A stretch of 64,000 nt of DNA. It comes from Colius striatus. Its lineage: Eukaryota; Chordata; Aves; Coliiformes; Coliidae. This document shows, in pieces, positions 24,301 through 36,300 of the stretch; positions within the stretch are counted from its first letter, which is position 1, and each line of letters begins with the position of its first letter. The notes beneath the pieces were generated by a model. The model saw only the letters and a list, made by a program, of their open reading frames with translations. It searched no databases and was not told the origin of the DNA. The position numbers and the translations under genes are program-made. The DNA is taken from contig NC_084759.1 of NCBI RefSeq assembly GCF_028858725.1, positions 95,786,362 through 95,850,361 on the forward strand, given 5' to 3'.

Positions 24301-27300
24301 ATAAAAAGGACTTCCCTTTCCAAATTAAGAGATTGTGAAAAGTTCTGGTTTGTGTTTGAATATTTATAATAATCACATTTTATCACGTCCTAGGAAATTA
24401 TTTTTTGCAAAAGTGAGCAGTGAATTTGCTATTTAATGCCAGGAAATTCCTAGTTGTTATAACGTCATCTGTTTTTGTTATATAGTTGCTGCTGAAACTT
24501 AGACCACTTAAAAATGTGGCAGGTCTGATCCATCTTAAGTCTGCATCTTTCAAAGGTTTAAAAGCTTTAAGCTTAACTCAGAAGAACTGTGCAATTTTCA
24601 TTTGATGATAGGCTAGAGTTTTTATTTTAGTGATGTGAGCTACATAACATGCTTATACAGTGCTTTATTTTAATAGTAATATTTCAGCATATGGTAGGAA
24701 GAGTTATAGCAGAACAGTACCTCCTGGCTTCAGGAAGTTAGGTGCATGCTTTGATGGTTTTTTTCATTGTATTACAGTCAGGTTTTTTTTCTCATTAAAT
24801 TATAGAATGCTATCACATTCTTGTTTAAAGGCAGAGAGGAAACAGTGAAGTCTAAGGATTGTAAGCACTGTACTACATTACATAACACATTTGATAGAGA
24901 AAACAAGGGTACATGAAATAACTTTTCACACTCTCTCAAATGACTTTCTTAACTGTGTAGTCTCATTCAGTCGACAGATGATACTTTCAGGATGTTCTGA
25001 CTGTGGTTGAAAGCTGTCAGTGTTATTAAATGCATGCATTTTCTTCACATTGAGATACATACCGGTCCAAATCATACAAATGGGTAAAAGGAAACACTTC
25101 GTGCTGTTAGAAGTACAGTGACAGCATGATGCTTCGGAATAGTATGGTATCCCAGAAGCCAAGCACTTGAAGGATTTGGTATTACGGAGTGTGTTGTATT
25201 TTTACAGGTGCCTCTGATTAACGAACTTGAGTCCGCAATGCACCAGCTGTACAAACAGCGAGCTTCCCGCCTTGTCCAAAGACGACAAGATGATATTAAA
25301 GATGAATCTTCGGAGTTTTCAAGCCATTCAAGTCAGTCCATCTTGAAGGTTTTTATTATTCATTAAACACCCTTGTTTACTTAGTATGGCTTAATTTAAA
25401 TGTGAATGTTTAAAGTATGACTGTCTTAAAGTTTGTCTTTACTCTTGAGATAGGTGGCAGCAAAGCAACTTTAGATGAAAGTTCTCTAATCTGTTTTGTT
25501 TTCAACTCAGAGCCACTCTAACTTCATCTTTCCTTTTTGTTGCTCTTAACTATATTTTCTCTTTCCTAGCACTGAAAATATATGCATGGTGGCAGTGGTA
25601 ATAGTGGTAGCATGTGACTCCCAGTTTTCTTCTTTGTCGGGATCTTTTTCTTTTTTTTCTTTTTAACTTTCTTCAATGTATGATGTCCTGTAACATCTGT
25701 AGTTAACTCTGCACAAAGCCATGAAGCACTGGGCTAGAACTGATTTCTGTCCAATGCTCTGTTTTGTAGGCAGCATTTTAGTTCAGACAGTTAACCAGTA
25801 AAACTAAAGAAGTGGAAGAGACTGATGCCATTGTTAAAAATCAGACAAATATAAAGTGACTATGTATAAAAGGCAAATTAAAATTAGCCAGTTAAAACAC
25901 ATGCTTACTGTGGGTGTGTGTATGAGTGATTCTCATTGAGTTTTCTGGTGCTAATTCTCTTCAGGATGTAAAACTCTACAAAAGCATAAATGTTAACTTG
26001 GATGGAAATATATGTTGCTTGGAAGAGATTTTATTCAACAGATTAAACAATAGGCAATATGCTAATAGTAGTTGTCTTTCTGCATTGGAGAGCTTCCCAT
26101 TTTTTTAAAATGGCTTTCTTATCTGTCCTGAAATCCTATACTAAAAGCCGTTTCCTATTCTGTCACAATGTGTCCAGAGATGGATTATTTTTTTAATACC
26201 ACTAGATAGAACTTACTTTGGGTGATAACACAGGAGGGCATCAGGGTTGGTCATGCCTTTACCAAGTGGTTAGCATACATATTCCCTTTAGGACTTTATT
26301 TGAAGCCCCAGGCATCACATGTAGGCCTCACAGTTTTACCAGGAAGGTGCTGTAGTAAGAACTAGAAACCTAATATACTAGAAACAGATTTGCTAAAAGA
26401 AGCTTATTTTAGACTGGAATGATGAGGTGGGAATCGTTGGCATTGTCAAGGCTGGCTTTTAAAGAGAGATCTTATTTATTATCTGGGAGTCTTGAGAACG
26501 AATTTCACCGTGTCTAGAAATAGTTGAGTTCTGTCCTTCAAATTGTCACAGAAACTAGGAATTTATGCCCGCCTTTGATTTGATGTGTTGTGGACATAGA
26601 CAATCTGCTTTTCTTTCATACAATGTCAGAACACTAAAAGACTAATAGTGAATTTAAGTTTTTCTGCCAGCTTTTGCTTTACTTCTACATAAAGGCAAAT
26701 AGCTCAAATTCAAGTAACATATTTTTTAAATTGAACAAATGGTAGCTTCATCTATGTGTTAAGGTTCTTAGTATTTCTGGTATAGAGCTGGGATACTAAC
26801 ACAGATCATCATTAATATTTTCATTGATGGATTTGTTAGTAGGTTTAGCTAGAACGTGTAAATTTACTGTTGAAATTTGGGTAAACTTTTTTAAAAATTT
26901 TGATACTGATATTTTAGTGGGTAGACTTGAGCACTGACTAACATTTAGTCCACTTTTAAAAATTTACCTGAAAAGGATGAACTGGAAACACTTGTGGGTC
27001 TGCCTGCTGGTTTCTGATGGACTTCACTGGTTAGTTGTGTTGTTTTCTACCGTCAGGAGCGTCTATAATGAATCTGAGCTTAAAAACAGGAGGGAAGATT
27101 ATTTATTTTCCTGTAGATTTTAATGTTTTCTGAACCTTAGACAATTTAAAGGATATAAACTTAGGAAACACTGTGACTACAACTCTGCAATACCATTTGT
27201 TTCTACGCTGATCGCTCTGCCTTTCTCTTTGTTCGTCTCCTTTTCAAAAGATACATGGGGAATGTGTTTTATGTAAGGAGCACTTTTTGTCTTGGCACTT

Positions 27301-30300
27301 TAAGCAACTTCTGTTAAAACTGTTGACTTCTGTATAGTCGAGCCCTGTTGTGAGAGGGCTCACAACAGAAGAGTGAATTGTGGTGAAAACCATTTTGACA
27401 TTTAAGTGGAGATTTTTCCAAATTCCACTGCTTCCTCTTTTAACCTCCACACTGGCAAATTCAGGCTTCTGGGTGCATCTTTTTGAAAACTTCAACTTTC
27501 TACTTCAAATGACGCTTAGTTTAAAGTAGGTAAAAGGCTCTTAATGAAACTGCCTACAACACATTTATATAATCTCAGATAAGCATTTTAATTTTCATCC
27601 ATGTAATTTTACAGATAAAGCACTGATGGCACCAAATCTTGAGTCTTTTGGACGAGACAGAGTGATCTATCAAGAACAAGTAAAGCGTCGGACTGCAGAG
27701 AGAGAGGCTAGAAGGTAGAGTACTGAGATTTCTTGTCCGTTAGAGGTCTTTGGCTGCTTGCTCAATATAATCGTCCTGTGTGACATATTAATGCAATGCT
27801 TGTCTCTTGCAAAGGAAAGAAAAAGCTTAAGCTGAGTGAGCAGGGATATTCTTCTGCATTACAGCTTATGCACAGATGGACAAAACAAGGCACCATTACA
27901 TGCTACTGATTTAAAACCACTAAAAGAAAGCGTAATACTCTCATTCCCTATCTATATGGTGTCTGCTGGCTTCTCTTCCTTCTGAGACAGCAATGTAGTG
28001 GAATGTTTAAGGCGGTGAGATGATAAAAGTCAACGTCCATTTCCTTGCAGTAAAGTTTATGGCAAGCTTAGGTGGGCCTATTCATTGCATAGGGGAGAAA
28101 AAAGTAATAACTGGGTTATACTACTAATCCTTTGCAGAGCTCGTCGTAGACAAGCAAGAGAGCAAACTGGGAAGATGGCAGATCACCTTGAAGGCCTTTC
28201 CAGTGATGATGAGGAAACTTCAACAGATATTACAAACTTCAACATGGAGCGAGGTTAGAAAACCTACTGTTACCTTCTCATTTGGAGCTGAAGTACAATT
28301 ATAATCCTCTCTAAACAGAATTTAATCAAATTAGAAGTAATGTGGAGAAGAGAAGCAGCAAGGATCACAAATATAATATTGCTTGTGTTGTATGTGGGGA
28401 GGAATTAATCAATTTTGGACTTTTCAGCTAGGAGGTCGATGTTAACCCTTCATAGTATGGGAGCTAGAGTCTATGAAATGAAGTGATAAGTTAGCTTTAA
28501 AGTAGCCAAGTCACAAGTCAGTGCTGCAGGTGGTTATGGAGACCCAAAGTATGAACAGATTAAAAAAGCAATTAGATGAACCATCTAGGAGTTGAATCCT
28601 TCAGAAGTGCAAACTTCTGAAGTTTCTACACCTTTAGTTGCTGCTTTATCAAAATATTGTATACAGGGAGAGCTTTGATAAACAAAGCAACTGTTTACAG
28701 TTGTTAGTTGCTCTAATTAACTTTGCTAAGTTAAATTATATAGATGAAAAAAATCAGTTTAATTGCTTTTTGTAATTCGGCACTTATATGTGTACAAAAG
28801 CCTCTTGTAGGAGTTGCATCAGATTCTGAGTAAGCATAGTATTTCTAACCCATTTTTGTCATTCATAGCTCTCATGTCAGGCCAAAATGAGCAGTGAGCT
28901 GTGGAACAGAGGGATGTACTTTGGAACTGCTAACTTTATTTGTAGCATCTGTTCTTGACCCCAATGTGAAAAGTATGTTTATATGCCATATTCTCAGGTT
29001 CCCATGGCCCAGGCTCTACCTGCTCTGTATACTAGCTACGTTAGTTGTATATAAGTTACTACTGTAACTAAACATTTATGGCTGCAGCAAAAATGATTAA
29101 AATGTAAGTAACTCTGAGAAGTAGAAAAGATGAAGGGAAAACAATAAATAGAGAAAAAGACTTGGATTGCGTAGAATACCAGTGCTATAATACCAAAAAA
29201 AAATGCAAGGAAGGTACAAAGGGATTGTAATGGCTGCCCGGTGCTAACAACAGTGTTACCTTCAGCAGTTTAGTCTGGTGTCTGCCAGCACCTGCTCTAT
29301 CTGAAGGACTGATTTAAGTTAGCTTGTCTGAGATGCTCTCCTGTATTTGTATTTGTGTTTGTGTTTGGATGAGGAAAGTTGTAAAGTAATTTGGTTTGGA
29401 AGGGATCTGGAGGTGGACTGTTCCAAACTCCCAGAGTGAGGCCAACTTTGAAGTTAGATCCATACTGAATGTAGCTTGATGTATCATCAGTCCAATGTTT
29501 GGTAACTGAAGGCATGAAATGTTTAAAGCAAGACCTGTAATAAAATGACCTGTGATAAAACAGTGTCAGACAGTGCTCATGTGCTTATGTTTTTCTTACT
29601 TTGTATATTTGAGGCGGAATTAACTATTAAAGATGATGGCTTTTTGGGTTTATTTATGGGAATTAACCTATACCAGTTAGAATCAAAGTCCATCTTGAAA
29701 GAGGTACTATAGGAAATGGATGATCAATTTATTTTCTTTTTCTTCTTCACCAGATCGTATATTGAAAGAATCCAGCAAAGTTTTTGAAGATGTTTTGGAA
29801 AGCTTTTACTCAATTGATTGCATTAAGTCACAGTTTGAAGCTTGGCGCTCAAAGTACTTTGCTTCTTATAAAGATGCTTATATCGGCCTCTGTTTACCGA
29901 AGCTGTTTAACCCTTTAATCAGACTTCAGCTGCTTATCTGGACTCCTTTGGAGGTAAGGTCCTCTGCAAGCAATTTCTACATGAGCCTCCATATAGTGGT
30001 TCTTTCACACTTCCGCAAAGCAAAAGTAAATTGCACCTTTGTCATATGCTTCTCATAAATGCACGTTCTAAGCTTGAAGTTTAAAATGGGCACCTCTCTT
30101 GGGGTGAAGCTTCTCAGGGGATTGTTGTCCTCTATTCACTGCAGGCCAGAGTTCAGTTCAGCACATGCTGTTAGCTTCTCAGTGAGTGGTGCAGACCAAG
30201 AAGACAAACAGCTTCTTAAGTAATACATTTATGTTTTAAAATACTGAAGAGAAAATTGTGATTCTAGAGGTGTTGTTTCTCCAGAAGTGGAACTAAGAAG

Positions 30301-33300
30301 GCTCTTTCTATGTTGATTTGCAACCTAAGTCTCTACATTATACATCATTCTTTCTATCACCTACATGTTCATACCCTCCAGAACTCCGGCTGGCAATTTG
30401 CCAGTCTTCCTCATACTACTCATTGCCCAGATAATAGATAGGGAACATGGGAAAAGCAGGATAACATTTTTGCAGCCCAGTGTCCTGGCACATATTCATC
30501 ATCCAGCCTGCATATGTGTTCTGACATGAGTAGCCATCAGGACAAACAACTCAGGTAGCTTTTGACTCCCATTCTGTTCTTCCTGACAGTGAAAACTCTT
30601 AAGATATTTCTGCTGCAATCGGGTGCTTATATTCATAGTGCTGGTAGGAAGTTAATTTTTTCTGCCATGTTGGCTTTTACTGGGGAATTGGAGTGGGTCA
30701 GGGCACAGAGCGAATGCAATTGCATAAGCTTCGATTTGAGTTTTAAGTGAAACTAGGCTAATAAAGCAGATTGTCTTTTTCCCTTTCAAAAATCAGCTCA
30801 TTTACAGCAGATGTCCACAGATGTGTCAGCCTGTCTCAAAAATGACTGAATCTCATCCTGTCTTTACAGAAGTGTTTGGTTTTTCTTAACTGCTGAGAGA
30901 ATATTTGGTAGCAGAGGATCTTCTGTCACCTCTGGTCTGATTGCAGAGGAAGGGAATGCTTTTTGTTTAGAGAACATTCAAAGTATTTCATTTGAATAAA
31001 CAAGGGAAAAATCTATCAAAAGTGTCTTCGTTAAATCTGAAACTTTTTCTACATTCTCTCTTCCCCTCTACTTCTGTGTGAGTTCTTAGGCTGGCAAAAT
31101 AAAGTTCAAGTTAGAGACATAATTCAGAATTCTCAGAAAATGCTCATTTTCACTACTCTATGTTACTGGTCTTGTTAAGAATTTTGTTCTTAGAAAAATT
31201 ACTAGGCATTCATAAAAACAGATTTGTAATCCAGAAGCATAATTTTATAAAGCAGCACAAATGAACTGATTGTGTGGTTGTGCAGTCAATAGGTTCATTT
31301 GCCTGAATTAAGGAAAATTGACCTTGCTGCCCATCTTCTCTCAGGTTTCTATTGGGTTGAGTTATTCAGAGACAACTGCCCTGTGATGGCATCCCTGGCA
31401 GTGTGCAGGGCAAAGAGGCAGAGCATTTGCTTCGTTTCTTGGGAATTGTGCTTGCTTGTGCTTCTGAAGGAAGAGAGGCAGGGCAGCAGAAACATGTGAA
31501 GTAATTTGCCAGATGAAGAAACTGTTTGATTTGCCACTATAAATATATATGTTTATATATTTGTGCCTCTCTTATTATTTCTGGTGCAGATGAGTACCTG
31601 ACATGTAGACAAAAAGTTCTACGTTTCTGAGTTGTTACTGTGCTCAATTGCTGCTTATCCTACTTAACACACTTGGTTTTAAAGTAGATTTGCTCTGATT
31701 TGTGAATGTTACATAGTTGCATATATAATACTTATTTCTACTGTTTTAAATGTGTTGATTTCAAATCTCTGTTTAGTCATCTAACCTCAATTTTATTTTT
31801 TTAGGGCAAGTGTCGAGATTTTGAGACTATGCTGTGGTTTGAATCGTTGCTCTTTTATGGCTGTGAAGAACAGGAGCAAGTGAAAGATGATGCTGATATT
31901 TCACTATTGCCTACCATCGTAGAGAGAGTTGTTCTTCCTAAACTAACAGGTATAGTCTTGGAAAGAAAACAGAAGAAAAGGAGAGTGCATGGAAGCTGAT
32001 GCTTGTTTGTGCTTTCAGATTTTAGTGTTTTGTAATGGATTGCCTGACTATCTTAGTACCTGTATTTGAGTGTTTGCAAAGCGGAGTATTTTTTTTAATC
32101 TCTTACAGTGATTTCTGAAAATATATGGGATCCTTTTTCTACAACACAAACATCTAGAATGGTAGCAATTGTACAGAAACTAGTAGATGGATATCCTTCA
32201 GTGGTGAATGCAGAAAATAAAAATACACAAGTGAGTTGTTTGTTATTAAATGTCTTGCGTAAGTTAAGAAATTTGAATATATTTTGAATACATTGTATTG
32301 GAGAACACAGCATATGCTTAGTGAGGAGCAAATAGGAGAATTTTGGAGGGTCAAATATAGTGATAAATTTGAAGAAGGAACTCAGTGGAGTCTCCCCAAG
32401 ATAGATGCTAGAGATAAAAAGAGATAGCAAATCTACTAAGACATGTTGGCCTGTGTTTTTGCTGTAAGGGTCAGATACTTTTTCCTTTTTAGATCTTTAT
32501 GGCCTTTTCAAGTGCCTTGTCTTGAAATGTGATTGTTTTACTTATCTTGTATGAATACAAGAACTGATGTCATGAGTGTAGTTGCTGTAGCTAATGCAGT
32601 ATATGCATTGCCTTTGGAATAACGGGAGAAAGGTTTAAGTGACTTCACATATGCCAATTGTATAGCCAACCTTAGCCATAAAGTAATTCCATTGACTTCA
32701 GTCTTTATTAAGTGTGTCATATTTCAGATCTGTCAATTACTGTAGGCTTCTCTAAGACTATACTTGCATGTGCACTTAAGTATGTATGCCTTTTACTGCT
32801 AGGGTCACAAATGTTCTTTGTTACTTTGCACATTAAATTCTTGAGTGGTTAACTATTAAGCACTGCTCTGGACACTTTTTTAATGAAAAAAAATTATCTA
32901 TTTCAGATGCTTTTAAAGGCATTGTTGCTAAGAATGAGGAGAACACTAGATGATGATGTATTCATGCCCTTATATCCAAAAAAGTAAGTTTACATTCGAC
33001 TATGGTGTTAGAGCTTTTATTAGTAAGTCGATGTCTTCCGTCTGTAGTTAATAGGGCTTTTTTCCCCCAGTATGGTTCACTGGCAGGATGCAGGAGACCG
33101 TTCGTTGTCGTGCTGTGAGGATTTAGCAAAGACAAGCAGGATAGAAGGGAATATTTATAGAAATAAACTATGTGTGGGAAGGATGAAGCCAGCAAACTCC
33201 AGACAGAGGTGGTCTTGGTTGCTCATTAAAGAAATCTCTTACTTTCCAGCATCTTAGAAAACAAGAACTCTGGTCCATATTTGTTTTTCCAGCGTCAGTT

Positions 33301-36300
33301 TTGGTCCTCTGTTAAGGTAAGTCAGTAAATACATCCGGTAAACCTTTGGTGTAGACAGTGTAACAATAAAATCCTCTTCAAATTTACGGAGAACGGTAGA
33401 TGGAAGTTGCTTTAACTTTCTTTGAAAGAAATCTAAGTTAGGATTCTTAGTCTTTGATAATGTACTGTGCTTTCTTCAAAAGACTTACAAGTGAAAGTAC
33501 CATCATTTTAGCTTGTACGTTGTAGGTTTACTTAGCGTACACAACCCAGTTTTTTTTAATGTCCTTCTGCTTGTCAGGATAAAATACATTGCTGTTACTT
33601 CACTTAGGTGGGAATAAGAGAGCTTGGTTTGGTTTTGGTTTTTTTATGTATAGTGTCAGGATCTTCATGAAAGAACTTGGCCCCTTTTGGAAAGCCCACT
33701 GCTACTTGTAAAGTAGAAAAGCATTTGTAATCTTGGTTTATTTAAATGACAAAGAGTATGAAAGAAGAAGTCTCTGTGTGTAAAATGCTCAATATAGAGT
33801 TTGCAAAGGTCTATAGGTAGCTGTGACTGTTGTGGTTTATTTCCAATAAAAAGCTGTCTAGAAAAATAACTCCCGACTAAACAGGGAGTTAAAGTACGAG
33901 ACCCATGTTGATTGAACTGCTATCCCCACAATCACACAAACGGAACTCTTATCTGGAATTTTCTATTTAAATTGTGGCAGTGAGAGAGGCTGTATCCTGA
34001 ATAGGTTTGCAATCACTTTGTTTACTTAAAATATTTGGCACTGAATTTTTTCACCTTGAAATAAAAGTCAGCTTCTTAATTGTTGTCAAGAGGAAAAAAT
34101 GCACGAAGCTAATGGATTCAAATGCCGCTGTTAAAATTGAAACAGATAGCTTATTTAGGGCTCCCGTCTCTTAAAATAATTAAATCGTCTGTGTCTGGCA
34201 ATATCTTTCAAGGCTTGGGCAGTTTAGAAGTGTGCATGCTGTTACCACTGTTTTATTTTAGGGAAGCATTAAAAATACATCTCTCTTGCGCCAGCAAGTC
34301 AGTTATAGCATCACAGACAAGCAGAAATAGAAGCTGGGAGGCAGGCGCTCCTTTACCGTGTGCTGACGATCTGCATCGACAGTAACCTGCTGCCTGCACT
34401 CGTTTGTACAAGGCTGGCAGCAATTCTCCACAGGCCCTACGCCAACGGGCAATAACAGCCCTACAGCTGGCTCAGCCAGCACTGCCCCGTGACGCTCTCT
34501 TGTGTCACTCTGCCTTGGAGAGTACACTGACAGCATAGTTGAGGATTTCATTGACAAAGGGGGCTGTCAGTTTGCCCCTGTATAGCATGTGCTAGGCCCT
34601 GCTTGGTTTGACATTCGCATCAGGTTTTGGGAACAAGATGGCTTAAAATTAATTCTTTTTTTGTTTTTTTTTTCTGATTCCTTGGGCAAAACATGAGCAA
34701 AGTGGAGGCAGTGGTAGTGGTCGTATGAGAATTCGTAACACTCTAGGCTAGTACTTTATGGATTCTGAACAGTTTTAAAGCTAACAGCTTATTTCCACTA
34801 CTTACCTTGGTCACACTGTTGCATTTGAAGAGGCTCTAGAGTATTTGATCAACTTTCTGGTTTCAGTACGTCTTAAAATACTTATTTTCCCTGTGTTGTA
34901 TTTTCAGTTATTAGGAAACTTTCTCCAGTGGTATGGAATCCTTTCAAACAAAACTCTCCAGGAGCTGTCAATAGATGGTCTGCTAAATAGATACATTCTT
35001 ATGGCTTTTCAAAACTCTGAGTATGGAGAAGACAGCATTAAGAAAGCTCAAAGTGTAAGTAAAATCAAACAATGCTTGTAATTCATAGATTTCAACTGAA
35101 GGGAAAATGTAGCTAACACTCGATTACCTATGAAATCTTGACCTTGATATCTCAAAGTTGTAATGGCAGTTAAAAATAGATGTATTTTTATTTTAACATA
35201 CAAACTAAAGAAAGAACCTTCTCTGGCTCATACATGTAGATGATTTAGGTAAAGGGTAAGTTTCAATGGTTTACTGCTTGGATTTTGGATATTATGGTTT
35301 TTTTGGTAGACTTCTCACTGTGTCGCTCAGTTGGGCCTTGTCACTCCAGACTTCACAAATAATGTTAAATAGCTTTTAAAATGTTATGTTGTGTTTAACT
35401 TTGTTTTTTCCTGTTATGTCTAGGTAATTGCTTGCTTTCCTAAACAGTGGTTCGCTAATCTAAAAGGAGACAAGACCATTTCTCAGCTAGAAAACTTCTG
35501 TAGATACCTTGTTCATCTGGCTGATACAATTTATAGAAACAGCATTGGTTGCTCTGATGTAGAAAAGAGAAATGCAAGGTAACTTACTTTGAGTTAATGT
35601 AGTTGCAGTCTTTGTGTTTTGTGTTATTATGCTAGTGCACGTAAATATCACCATACTGCTGCATGTCCTTTGAAACTTTAATTTCAAAAGTCTTGACAAA
35701 ACTGAAAAAGTGTGGGCTGGATGGTCAGACAGTGAGGTGGATTGTTAACTGGTTGAAGGGAAGAAGAGAGAAAGTTGTGATCAATGGGGAAAGGTCTAGT
35801 CGGAGGCCTGTGTCCAGTGGAGTCCCTCAGGGGTCAGTGCTGGGACCAGTACTGTTCAATATATTCATTAATGATCTTGATGAGGGAACAGAGGGCACTG
35901 TCAGCAAGTTTGCTGATGACACTGAACTGGGGGGAGTGGCTGACACACCAGAAGGCTGTGCTGCCATTCAATGAGACCTGGACAGGCTGGAGAGTTGGGC
36001 AGGGAGAAATGTAATGAAATTCAACAATGGCAACGTTCCCAGTCTTGCATCTGAGAAAGAATAACCCCATGTACCAGTACAGGTTGGGGAATGAACTGTT
36101 AGAGAGTAATGTAGGGGAAAGGGACCTGGGGGTCTTGGTGACAGCAGGATGAGCATGAGCCAGTAATGTGCCCTCATGGCAAAGAAGGCCAGTGGCATCG
36201 TGGGGGTGTATTAGAAGAGCTGTGGGCAGTAGGTCAAGAGAGGTTCTCCTCTCCCTGTACTCTGCCCTCTGACCACAGCTGGAATATTGTGTCTAGTTCA

